Positions 1 through 7,169 of a DNA stretch of 20,194 nt are shown one piece after another. Position 1 is the stretch's first letter. The number at the start of each line of letters is the position of its first letter. A program made the position numbers and the translations under genes. A model generated the notes under the pieces. The model was given only the letters and a program-made list of their open reading frames with translations, did no database searches and was not told the DNA's origin. Source of the DNA: Treponema sp. (lineage in GTDB: Bacteria; Spirochaetota; Spirochaetia; Treponematales; Treponemataceae); contig JAILQA010000510.1 of assembly GCA_024699205.1 (NCBI GenBank), forward strand, positions 1 to 20,194. Reading direction: 5' to 3'.

Positions 1-1610
1 AGCAAAAGTGGATATTGTTTATAACCTTTATACTGATCCAAAGCATCCAGCCAGGTACCATCATCAGAAAGGCCCCAGATAGTTATACCCATAATTCCGT
101 GTTTGTCTTCTGTTTTACGGTTTGCAAGGAACATTTTGAAGTATTCCTTATATTTTGATTTTAACATCACTGAACTATATGGTTTTGAACCGTTTGCTAT
201 ATCAAGTTCTGTTACCTGTACATCGATATCATGTTCCAGGAACTTTTTAACTGCATCTTCAAAGCTATTATTGCCAGTAACCTTAGGATATGTCATATTT
301 ACATGAGACTGCATTCCAACAGCATCTATTCTTGCATCAGGGGTAGCTTTTATTTCATCAATCAAATTGCAGATTGCATTACATTTTCCTGTGCTATAGC
401 AATTGTAATCATTGTAAATAAGAAGAACGTCTTTTGGCGCATAAGCGTTTGCGTAACGGAAAGCATTGATAATAAACTCTTCGCTGCCATAAATACGGAA
501 CCAGTCGCTATCCTGTCTGAGCCACTTCTGGCTTCCGGCATTATCTGCAACGGCTTCGTTTACAACATCCCACATTGTAACAATATGTTCTTTGCAGCCA
601 ATACGTTTTTCAAAATCATAGACAAAGTTCATTACCGATTTTATATACCATTCCATTCGGGCATTCATAGTAGCCTTGTCTACGTAATCATTCTTATCTT
701 TGTAATCAACCTTAAAGAACCACTTTGGTGTCTGAGAATGCCATACCAGAACATGTCCACGGATTTTTACATTCATCTGACTTGCCAGAAATAAAATCTC
801 TTTTGCTGCACCAAAACTTGGCATTCCCATTGGAACTTTGTAGGTATTTCCATCTTCTGCAAGGAAATCTTCAAGATTGGATGGTTTTTGCCAGTTAAAA
901 ATGAAATCAGGTTTAAACTCATTGCCAAGGGTGATGTAATTTACTAATTTTGGTAAGGTTTCCTGAACTTCTGGATCCTGAAGATTTGCTTTATATTCAC
1001 ATGCGAAGCCAAAATAATCAAAATAATCTTTATAAGCGTCATATAAACTTGGTGCCTGTGTCCAGTTTACAGGAGCAGCCTTTGTTGCACTGACTCCATC
1101 GCCAGTAAGCTTAATCTGAAGATTTTTAATATAAAAAACAAGGTTTTCTTTTGAAAGACCTGCTCCGGAAATGTAAAGGGAACGGTTTTCGCCAAGAGGA
1201 ATTGCAAGATCACCTTTTAATGTAGTCCATTCACCTGATTTTACTTTTTTATGTGCAACTTCAGGTAAACCAAGATTCATTTCATTTATTACCCAGCTGA
1301 TTTCATTTTCATTGTTTTGTGCATCTACAACTTTAATGTCACAGCTGAAGTTTAAATAAACTTCCTGATTGCCAAAAGCGGATAAATCTACGGTAACAGG
1401 ATTGGTCTTTTTAATTTTTTTTCCTGTAATGACTGTAACGTTGTCAAATCCGTCGACTTTTTGCTTAAATTTAACGGAAGTATCTTTATCAATATTGATA
1501 ATACTTACCGAGCCATCTCCATTGTCTTTAAAATTTGCATTTTTTGGTGCCGCAAAAAACGCTGAAACGCTAAAAAACAATGAAAAGAAGATAATTGAGA
1601 TTTTTTTCAT
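1..1610 (-). CDS. Secreted GH10 endo-1,4-beta-xylanase with N-terminal carbohydrate-binding module (3' end cut by window edge)
   Basis: I translated this gene by hand on the minus strand; 536 residues are visible and the frame runs open off the left edge. Residues 1-20 form a typical Sec signal peptide. Residues about 25-172 look like a CBM22/CBM4_9-type beta-sandwich (a GEWTTLKG stretch, then a strand ending FYIKNLQIKL). Residues about 185-536 are a GH10 catalytic domain: GHVLVWHSQTPKW around residue 291, acid/base Glu352 in WDVVNE, nucleophile Glu468 in VTELDIA, and IWGLSDDGTW around 512. GH10 enzymes cut internal beta-1,4 bonds of xylan; the signal peptide places this one outside the cytoplasm. 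The visible end (QYPLL) is close to where GH10 domains normally stop, so few residues should be missing. The start is supported by a GGAGG ribosome site just upstream. An extended -10 at 1647-1655 suggests its own promoter downstream of the TrmJ-like gene. Confidence 0.95.
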   Translation of the reverse strand, partial: MKKISIIFFSLFFSVSAFFAAPKNANFKDNGDGSVSIINIDKDTSVKFKQKVDGFDNVTVITGKKIKKTNPVTVDLSAFGNQEVYLNFSCDIKVVDAQNNENEISWVINEMNLGLPEVAHKKVKSGEWTTLKGDLAIPLGENRSLYISGAGLSKENLVFYIKNLQIKLTGDGVSATKAAPVNWTQAPSLYDAYKDYFDYFGFACEYKANLQDPEVQETLPKLVNYITLGNEFKPDFIFNWQKPSNLEDFLAEDGNTYKVPMGMPSFGAAKEILFLASQMNVKIRGHVLVWHSQTPKWFFKVDYKDKNDYVDKATMNARMEWYIKSVMNFVYDFEKRIGCKEHIVTMWDVVNEAVADNAGSQKWLRQDSDWFRIYGSEEFIINAFRYANAYAPKDVLLIYNDYNCYSTGKCNAICNLIDEIKATPDARIDAVGMQSHVNMTYPKVTGNNSFEDAVKKFLEHDIDVQVTELDIANGSKPYSSVMLKSKYKEYFKMFLANRKTEDKHGIMGITIWGLSDDGTWLDALDQYKGYKQYPLL

Positions 1611-1646
1611 AGTGCCTCCATAGCTATAAAACAATCTTAGAAAAAA

Positions 1647-1655
1647 ATTATAACA
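1647..1655 (-). promoter_or_regulatory. Extended -10 promoter element for the xylanase gene
   Basis: On the minus strand the sequence reads TGTTATAAT, a perfect extended -10. A start point about 7 nt downstream would leave a leader of roughly 30 nt that carries the GGAGG ribosome site. No good -35 box is visible, which is usual for extended -10 promoters. The motif match is seen in the sequence; promoter activity is inferred. Confidence 0.5.
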
Positions 1656-1667
1656 CATAAATTACAT

Positions 1668-2429
1668 TTATATATCAGATTTTTCCGCATTATTTTCTGC
1701 TTTATTTTTCTTATTCAATCCATTTATTTTTGAAAAGATTTTTTCCAGATACTGGACTTCGCTTTCGGACATGCTTGCCCGCGACAAAAGACTACGCCAG
1801 AAGTTTTCCATTTCTTCACGACCAGGCATTTTGAAAAAGCCTATTTCTTTAAGGTTGTTGGTAATGTTCTTTACGCTTGTATCGATACGTTCCAGAGAAA
1901 GGGATTCATAGCTTTTTATGGCTTTATTTTGAGTGGCAAGTTTTTCGCGGAAAAGATGATAGCTGATAATCTGTACTGCATGAGAAAGATTCAAAGAACC
2001 AAAATCATTACTGGAAGGAATTGTTACACCGACTGTACACTGGGAAAGTTGTTCATCTGTGAGGCCTGTGCGTTCGTTACCAAAAATAACGGCAACCTTT
2101 GAGTTTCCGCTGGTGATTTCTGAAGCCTTGCGGGCAAACTCTTCTGGTAAATACAATTTGCCACGTTTTTTTCCACGGCGACGGGTTGTGCCTGCGCTTA
2201 TGCTGCAATCTTTTGTTGCTTCGGTAATAGAATCAAAAAATTGTGCTTTATCAAAAATATATCCTGCATGGATGGCAAGTACGTGAATATGTTCGATATC
2301 GTAATCATCACGATTGCCGACAATTCTAAGCTCTTTAATATCATTATTTGCCATTGCACGGCAGACTGCACCAATATTTCGGCTTTCATCTGGATGATCA
2401 AGAATAATAACTATGTTTTTAAGATTCAT
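1668..2429 (-). CDS. trmJ: TrmH/SpoU-family RNA 2'-O-methyltransferase, TrmJ-like
   Basis: A 253-residue SPOUT-class methyltransferase that uses S-adenosylmethionine. The N-terminal SRNIGAVCRAMAN segment (residues 17-29) is the family motif 1 with its conserved Asn and Arg. IFGNERTGLT (115-124) is motif 2 and IPSSNDFGSLNLSHAVQ (137-153) is motif 3, which together form the knotted cofactor site. The RRRGKKRG stretch (83-90) and the C-terminal helical extension fit TrmJ/LasT, which methylates position 32 in the anticodon loop of some tRNAs; that exact target is inferred, since close paralogues modify other RNAs. The gene starts 9 bp after the DUF456 gene, has no clear Shine-Dalgarno site of its own, and is probably translationally coupled to it. 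Confidence 0.85.
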   Translation of the reverse strand: MNLKNIVIILDHPDESRNIGAVCRAMANNDIKELRIVGNRDDYDIEHIHVLAIHAGYIFDKAQFFDSITEATKDCSISAGTTRRRGKKRGKLYLPEEFARKASEITSGNSKVAVIFGNERTGLTDEQLSQCTVGVTIPSSNDFGSLNLSHAVQIISYHLFREKLATQNKAIKSYESLSLERIDTSVKNITNNLKEIGFFKMPGREEMENFWRSLLSRASMSESEVQYLEKIFSKINGLNKKNKAENNAEKSDI

Positions 2430-2438
2430 TTTTACATT

Positions 2439-2921
2439 TTAGCGAAAAGAGATAATAAAAATCCATATGAAAATCATGACTGCTGCCATTTTAATTCCTA
2501 CTCCGCATAAAAAGCCAAGAAAGGCTCCCCATGCAGATTTTATGGAAACTTTAAAATCGCCGGAAGTACTGATTAATTCACCTGCTAAGGCTCCTAAAAA
2601 AGGTCCAAAAATAATTCCAGGAGGGCCTACAAAAAAACCGATTATGAGTCCGATTGTTGAACCGGTTGTTGCGGCTTTACTTCCGCCTGTTTTGTTTGTC
2701 ATATAAACGGGCAGAATATTATCTAAAATTGAAACTACAATTGCCACAACACCTGTTATTATAAGGCAAAGAATTGAAATCTTATTGTAAGACGAAAAAT
2801 ACGATAAAAGCAAACCCACCCAGGCTAAGGGAGCTCCAGGTAAAACAGGGACAAAAGTTCCAAGAAAACCTACTATCAAAAGAATGCCTGCTAAAATTGT
2901 AAGTATTATACTTATATTCAT
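2439..2921 (-). CDS. DUF456-family membrane protein
   Basis: A small 160-residue integral membrane protein of the DUF456 family, whose function is not established. Five hydrophobic segments can be picked out, at about residues 5-27, 30-45, 48-68, 85-115 and 128-158. They are rich in Gly and Pro (FVPVLPGAPLAWVG near 23-36, FFVGPPGIIFGPFLGALAGE near 96-115), the characteristic glycine-rich pattern of this family. A clear AGAAGGA ribosome site lies about 6 nt before the ATG. It precedes the TrmJ-like gene by 9 bp, which indicates co-transcription, but no functional link is evident. Confidence 0.85.
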   Translation of the reverse strand: MNISIILTILAGILLIVGFLGTFVPVLPGAPLAWVGLLLSYFSSYNKISILCLIITGVVAIVVSILDNILPVYMTNKTGGSKAATTGSTIGLIIGFFVGPPGIIFGPFLGALAGELISTSGDFKVSIKSAWGAFLGFLCGVGIKMAAVMIFIWIFIISFR

Positions 2922-2940
2922 ATAAATCCTTCTTTCAAAC

Positions 2941-2979
2941 GCTTATTTAATAAAAGCTTATTTTATAAAAGCTTATTTT
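2941..2979. repeat. 15-nt tandem repeat, about 2.6 copies
   Basis: GCTTATTTAATAAAA at 2941-2955 is followed by GCTTATTTTATAAAA at 2956-2970 and a partial GCTTATTTT copy at 2971-2979. The copies differ by one base. The last copy contains the stop codon of the gene ending at 2973, so the array looks like local duplication of a gene end. No hairpin with a T-run is formed, so it is not an obvious terminator. Confidence 0.8.
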
Positions 2980-4268
2980 GCGGTTACTTTGTAAACACCA
3001 GTTGGTCCGTTCTTGAGATAATTTCTTATTTCTTCGGCAATCTTATGCTTTGCGGCTTCATTTGTCTGGAAAACAGCATCTCCCAAAGGTGGAAGAGCGC
3101 CTTCAGAACAAGCTGCAACTATAAATCTTACATCGCTTGACTGGCGGTCATAAACTCTGGAGTTTCTGTTTACTGGTCCTAAATGGATTTTCATACAAAG
3201 TGCTTCTTGTGTACTGTCATCTGTAAATATATATAAAGCATCATCAAAAATATTCTGGTCTGTAAGCTTTAATCCAACTACAGATGGTGCAATAACTCCG
3301 TGCGCTGTATTAAAGGAGAATACAGGCATTCTGTCGACATCCATTTCTGAAACATTTTTATAGGGCATTGTTCTGTGAACTGAAAGTGGTGTAAACAAAA
3401 TAGCAATCTGTTTTACATCCATGAAGGCTTCAACGTCAACTTGAGTTCCTCTATACCAGTTTGGATGCACTAATCCTTCTTCCTGCCAGTTTCGGAACAT
3501 ATCAAGTATAGCACGCAATGTAAAAGAATCCTGCTCTTTTCCGCTGGTTGAAAGTTCAAAATCCATTGTCTGAGCAAGGGACGGGCGCTTTATAAAATTG
3601 TTAATTAATTCATTATAACTTGGAGCACCACCAAAAGCTTCTACAAATCCGCCGACGAGTGCAAGCAAAGTATCATCGTTTCCACCAGCACAGAAGAAAG
3701 GCGTAAAGGTGTAACTGCGCATTTTTTTAAGATATTCTTCGAGTTCAACTATGTTCTGCGGAAAGTTGAGTTCTGCGTCTTTCATAGCTTTTCGATAATA
3801 ATCAAACTCATAGTGATCAAGGATGATTGGAAGAGCCTTCTTTGCCTTTTTTCTGAGAGAAGTCGGCATTTGTGAAGTAATTCCTTCAGGGAGTGGTTCT
3901 GCGTATTTATCAAGTTTACTTACCGCTGAACCATTCCAGGAGAAAAATAAATCATATTTACGGGCAATTTTTCTGGCATCAAATTGTTCTTCGGAAATAT
4001 CTGTAAAGGTGATTTTTCCGCTATAAGTCTGAGAAACATATTTTTCTATTTCAGATTTGATTAAATCAGATAATTTGTAAAATGCTACATCAAGATTTTT
4101 TGCTTTTTCCTTTTTTATGGAAAGACCTACTGTTAATCCTGTTCCAAGGCCAACTACAAGACAGCATAAGATAATTATTAATGCGGTCTTATTTATTTTT
4201 TTCTTGTTTGACTTTTTTTCTGAATTTTTCCCTTTTTTGGGGGCAGTTTTTTTTGTTTCCTTATTCAT
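2973..4268 (-). CDS. Membrane-anchored protein with an ABC solute-binding-like extracellular domain
   Basis: A 431-residue protein. Residues 1-27 are extremely Lys-rich and should stay in the cytoplasm. Residues 27-50 form one transmembrane segment, and the remaining 380 residues should be outside. That part resembles family 1 extracellular solute-binding proteins: PLPEGITSQMP near 123-133, a NFPQNIVELEEYLKKM segment for the first lobe, a FFCAGGNDDTLLAL loop, and WQEEGLVHPNW in a helical region, as in sugar-binding proteins. The usual spirochaete version is a lipoprotein; this one has no lipobox and looks tethered by its N-terminal helix. No ABC permease or ATPase gene lies nearby. An AGAGG site precedes the ATG, and a TTGGAA/TATAAT promoter lies upstream. 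It may be a sensor or scavenger rather than a transporter part; this is inference. Confidence 0.65.
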   Translation of the reverse strand: MNKETKKTAPKKGKNSEKKSNKKKINKTALIIILCCLVVGLGTGLTVGLSIKKEKAKNLDVAFYKLSDLIKSEIEKYVSQTYSGKITFTDISEEQFDARKIARKYDLFFSWNGSAVSKLDKYAEPLPEGITSQMPTSLRKKAKKALPIILDHYEFDYYRKAMKDAELNFPQNIVELEEYLKKMRSYTFTPFFCAGGNDDTLLALVGGFVEAFGGAPSYNELINNFIKRPSLAQTMDFELSTSGKEQDSFTLRAILDMFRNWQEEGLVHPNWYRGTQVDVEAFMDVKQIAILFTPLSVHRTMPYKNVSEMDVDRMPVFSFNTAHGVIAPSVVGLKLTDQNIFDDALYIFTDDSTQEALCMKIHLGPVNRNSRVYDRQSSDVRFIVAACSEGALPPLGDAVFQTNEAAKHKIAEEIRNYLKNGPTGVYKVTAK

Positions 4269-4337
4269 AATACCTCTTTATTATCGCTTAGTATTATTAT
4301 TCTACTATATCTACAAAATTTTTATGTTCTACTCTGT

Positions 4338-4367
4338 ATTATAACTTATATTCCAATTATATTCCAA
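4338..4367 (-). promoter_or_regulatory. Sigma-70-type promoter for the solute-binding-like gene
   Basis: On the minus strand, -35 TTGGAA (4362-4367) and -10 TATAAT (4338-4343) are separated by 18 bp. The -35 box lies in the last codons of the upstream AAA+ gene. The predicted leader of about 60 nt ends in an AGAGG ribosome site. This suggests the gene starts its own transcript. Confidence 0.5.
4346..4367. repeat. Exact 11-nt tandem duplication at the end of the AAA+ gene
   Basis: TTATATTCCAA occurs twice head to tail (4346-4356 and 4357-4367). On the minus strand each copy ends in TAA: the first copy supplies the stop codon of the AAA+ gene and the second follows it directly. The copies overlap the candidate -35 region and spacer of the next gene. 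Confidence 0.8.
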
Positions 4368-5520
4368 AGAAAATGTTGTCTTCTGTGATTTGTTCGTTTT
4401 TATTTGATGCGACTGCGCGATTTACGCAATTTTGAAGTTGACGAACATTGCCTGGCCAGGAATATTCTTCCAGCTTGCGAAGGGCTGTCGGTGAAAAATA
4501 TTTATTATTTTTTTCTGCAAGGTTTTGTGCTATAAGAGCAATATCACCGCGATGTTCACGTAATGGTGGAAAATAAATTACATTCGCAAAGATTCTGTAA
4601 TATAATTCTTTCCGGAAGAGTCCTTTTTTCATTTTTTCTTCAAGATTGTCGTTTGTGGCAAAAATCAGGCGGGTGTCTATTTTTTGTGGAGTTGAACTTC
4701 CTACACTGTAAATGACTCCTGAATCAAGAAGCATATAAAATTTTGATTGAATATCCAGATCTGCTAATCCAATTTCGTCAATAAATAAGGTTCCGCCATC
4801 TGCCTTCTGAACAAATCCTTTTGTAACTTTTGCGTCCGTGAAAGCACCGTCTACAGTTCCAAAGAGGCTTGTATCTGCAAAATTAATACCTATATTTATG
4901 GTACTGATTGGAATATATGGCTTTTTGCTTCGGGATGAAAAACGATGAAGATATTCTGCACTAGTTGTTTTACCTGTTCCGCTTTCTCCAAGCAATAAAA
5001 CTGGATTATCATTTTTTGAATAGCAGATTATTTTTTCACGGACGCTTTTCATTGCAGCTGATTCACCGAGAATAACTTCTTTTATGATTTTTTCTTCTTC
5101 ACTAATATCACCATAAATATAAAAGCGATTGTTTATAGAATTGTTTTCATCTTTGTTTATAAAAGCGATGTAATTGATAATATTTTTATAAATTCTGGAA
5201 TTGCATGGATATGGAATAATGTTTTTGGTAAGGGAAAAGATTTTATTGCGTACATCGGCACAAACAATACTTGGAATTATAAAAGCAACTTTTCTAAGTT
5301 TTGGAATCAGTTTGCTTTCTATATCAGAAAAAAGCTTTTTGTAATCAGAGGCTGCAGAAGAAACATCATACAAAACAATTTGATAAAGATTCAAATTATA
5401 ATTTGATAAATCACGAATAACCGTAAGTTGAAAGGCATCTGGCAAGTTTCGTTTACAATAGACAATAACGTCTTGCCGTGAAGAAATTAACAGTACGTTA
5501 GAATAGAATTCTGACGACAT
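4357..5520 (-). CDS. Sigma-54-activator-like AAA+ ATPase with degenerate receiver and no DNA-binding domain
   Basis: A 387-residue protein from the ATG at 5520. A TTG codon 12 nt upstream is also in frame, but it overlaps the GGAG ribosome site at 5527-5530, so the ATG is preferred. Residues 1-120 have a receiver-like pattern (one Asp in IVLYDV near 52) but lack the acidic pair and the conserved Lys, so this is probably a pseudo-receiver. Residues about 150-385 are the bacterial enhancer-binding AAA+ module: Walker A GESGTGKT (178-185), Walker B GGTLFIDE (242-249), an RKELYYRI arginine region near 304-311, and WPGNVRQL (355-362). The sigma-54 contact loop reads GAFTDA (225-230) instead of GAFTGA. 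The protein ends right after the AAA+ lid, so the usual Fis-type helix-turn-helix is absent. It follows the WecG-like gene by 38 bp. It could act from solution on sigma-54 or on another target. Confidence 0.85.
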   Translation of the reverse strand: MSSEFYSNVLLISSRQDVIVYCKRNLPDAFQLTVIRDLSNYNLNLYQIVLYDVSSAASDYKKLFSDIESKLIPKLRKVAFIIPSIVCADVRNKIFSLTKNIIPYPCNSRIYKNIINYIAFINKDENNSINNRFYIYGDISEEEKIIKEVILGESAAMKSVREKIICYSKNDNPVLLLGESGTGKTTSAEYLHRFSSRSKKPYIPISTINIGINFADTSLFGTVDGAFTDAKVTKGFVQKADGGTLFIDEIGLADLDIQSKFYMLLDSGVIYSVGSSTPQKIDTRLIFATNDNLEEKMKKGLFRKELYYRIFANVIYFPPLREHRGDIALIAQNLAEKNNKYFSPTALRKLEEYSWPGNVRQLQNCVNRAVASNKNEQITEDNIFFGI

Positions 5521-5558
5521 TTTTTTCTCCAAACTTTTTAAAATTTTACTTAATTCTC

Positions 5559-6296
5559 CTACTTTTTAAATATTCTATACCAAAGCAGAATAAACTTATA
5601 CTTTAAAAATGGGAAAATTAGAAAAATTTTGAATGGATTGTGAAAAAATTCTACGAAAATTTCGTTTCCTTTGTCGAAAGTTTTTTCCTTTATGCGTTTT
5701 ACGCGCTCAGAAAAGATACCGAACACATCGCGGTAATAAAGGAATATGCTTGAAGAAAAGCGGTTTCGGCGGCGGTAGGCCCAGCAGTTTTTCTCTTTGA
5801 TTCCGTCGCTTATTAAAACTAAAGACGGCTGGGCTTTAAAAATTGCCTGAACTATGTCGTTTTCTATTTCTTTTGAAAAATATCCTACATAACGGCCGAC
5901 GATTTTTAAGTTTGGGAAAGTATCGCGGACATTTGCAGTTGCTTTTTGTAGGGTTTTTGCGTGTGAGCCCAGCATGTAAAGGCTTTTGTAATGAGAATCA
6001 AGGATTGTAAGGATTTGTATTATAGCTTTGAAGGGGTTGTAGCGAACTGGCACATTCTTTTTAAGAAAACGGGCGCCTTTTAATATGCTTTTTGAAATTG
6101 GAAGAATTAAATCGGCACTTTTAATGCAGTCTGCAAAATCTCCACGGCGGCGGGCTTTTAATAAATCCCAAATTGAAAGAAAAATAATCTGCTTTGTTCC
6201 CGGTTTTGCGAGAATCTCCAGGATTTCATTTTCAAGATTTTCGGGCTGGCAAATATCAACTGGTACACCAATTAAATTAATTCTTTCAATCGCCAT
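5559..6296 (-). CDS. Divergent WecG/TagA/CpsF-family glycosyltransferase-like protein
   Basis: A 245-residue protein with the overall plan of the WecG/TagA/CpsF family, which transfers N-acetylmannosamine-type sugars onto lipid carriers for surface polymers. The opening INLIGVPVDI, the ADLILP segment near 61-66 and YKSLYMLGSHAKTLQKA near 103-119, followed by VGRYVGYF, all match the family. However, sites that normally carry catalytic residues look changed: the Thr/Asn-containing strand reads IIFLSIWDL, the PDG motif after ADLxLP reads PIS, and the GxPxQE motif reads GIKEKN. The basic C-terminal stretch with aromatic residues (about 218-245) fits membrane association. AAGGAA lies 6 nt before the ATG. 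It sits 23 bp after rsmE. It may be an inactive or re-purposed family member. Confidence 0.7.
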   Translation of the reverse strand: MAIERINLIGVPVDICQPENLENEILEILAKPGTKQIIFLSIWDLLKARRRGDFADCIKSADLILPISKSILKGARFLKKNVPVRYNPFKAIIQILTILDSHYKSLYMLGSHAKTLQKATANVRDTFPNLKIVGRYVGYFSKEIENDIVQAIFKAQPSLVLISDGIKEKNCWAYRRRNRFSSSIFLYYRDVFGIFSERVKRIKEKTFDKGNEIFVEFFHNPFKIFLIFPFLKYKFILLWYRIFKK

Positions 6297-6319
6297 GTTT
6301 AATTCCTTTTTTGATTTTA

Positions 6320-7150
6320 TTAACTTCGGGCAACCTGGACAGCTGCAAGGCCATACAAAGCTGCTGTTTCACACCTTAATATATTTACGGAAAAATGTAC
6401 TGGAATAAAAAGACCTTTTTTTGTCAAAAGTTCAATTTCATTCGGGCTAATTCCACCTTCACACCCGCAGGCAATTCCAATTTTTTTTGCCTGAGGATTT
6501 GTTTTGAGCAATTCAGCAGTTGAAGTCCCTTCATCCACCTGCCGCTCATACAAAACAAAAGCAACATCTCTCTCGTACCGCCCGAGCGCCTCACCCAAGG
6601 TCATCGCTTCTGTAACTACCGTCTCAACTGGCGATCCACTCTGCTGACGCGCTTCTCGAATTATCTTTTCAAGCCTGTCCTTTTTGTTTCCCTGCAAAGC
6701 CAAAAGACTGCTTTTTTCCGAATATTCGCCGATTACCGGAACAATAGTTTTTACCCCACATTCCGTTGCCTGTCGTACAATCTGTTCAAATTTCTGAGGC
6801 TTGGGAATAAACTGGAAAAGAATGTATTCTTGAGACAAGGAAGCAACTTCTGACTGAATTTCCTCCGCCTGAACCCCACGGGTTACAGTTCCACGTGTTA
6901 CAGTCCCCTGAGCACCAGAACCGACAGAAGCATTTGAAGAAGTATTTGCGCATATCTGCAAAAGAATTTTTTTAGATTTGTCATCAACCGCAGCAACCGT
7001 AGAATTTTGCAAAGTTCCATCCAAAAGCCGCAAATTTATCATATCGCCGCTTTTTACCCGCAGAACCTGCCGCAGGTATTTAAAATCGCTGCCTTCTACA
7101 CTGACAATGCCTTTTTTATCCGGCATTTTATCTAAAATTAACTGTCGCAT
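6320..7150 (-). CDS. rsmE: 16S rRNA (uracil-1498-N3)-methyltransferase RsmE
   Basis: RsmE methylates N3 of U1498 in 16S rRNA using S-adenosylmethionine. Residues 1-68 form the N-terminal PUA-like RNA-binding domain. Residues about 108-276 form the knotted SPOUT domain, with FEQIVRQATECGV (121-133), REARQQSG (165-172), the cofactor loop GCEGGISPNE (229-238; usually GPEGG) and NILRCETAALYGL (256-268; usually RILRxETA). At 276 residues it is about 30 longer than usual. The extra length is a linker (about 70-107) rich in Ser, Gly, Thr and Glu and containing a doubled GTVTR. It starts 19 bp after ctpA with GAGAG upstream, so the two genes are probably co-transcribed. Confidence 0.93.
   Translation of the reverse strand: MRQLILDKMPDKKGIVSVEGSDFKYLRQVLRVKSGDMINLRLLDGTLQNSTVAAVDDKSKKILLQICANTSSNASVGSGAQGTVTRGTVTRGVQAEEIQSEVASLSQEYILFQFIPKPQKFEQIVRQATECGVKTIVPVIGEYSEKSSLLALQGNKKDRLEKIIREARQQSGSPVETVVTEAMTLGEALGRYERDVAFVLYERQVDEGTSTAELLKTNPQAKKIGIACGCEGGISPNEIELLTKKGLFIPVHFSVNILRCETAALYGLAAVQVARS
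6878..6907. repeat. Two 15-nt tandem copies inside rsmE
   Basis: ACGGGTTACAGTTCC (6878-6892) is followed by ACGTGTTACAGTCCC (6893-6907), differing at two positions. On the coding strand each copy encodes GTVTR, in the flexible linker between the two RsmE domains. The length keeps the reading frame. Confidence 0.85.
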
Positions 7151-7169
7151 TTGCTCTCATCTACTGAAT

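Noticed and set aside
231..794. A 187-codon plus-strand open frame
   Set aside because: It lies wholly antisense to the xylanase gene, whose catalytic motifs are clear, and its product shows no recognisable family or signal. It is a shadow frame.
2941..2979. Short direct repeats that could suggest a CRISPR array
   Set aside because: The units are contiguous 15-mers without spacers; they are a simple tandem repeat.
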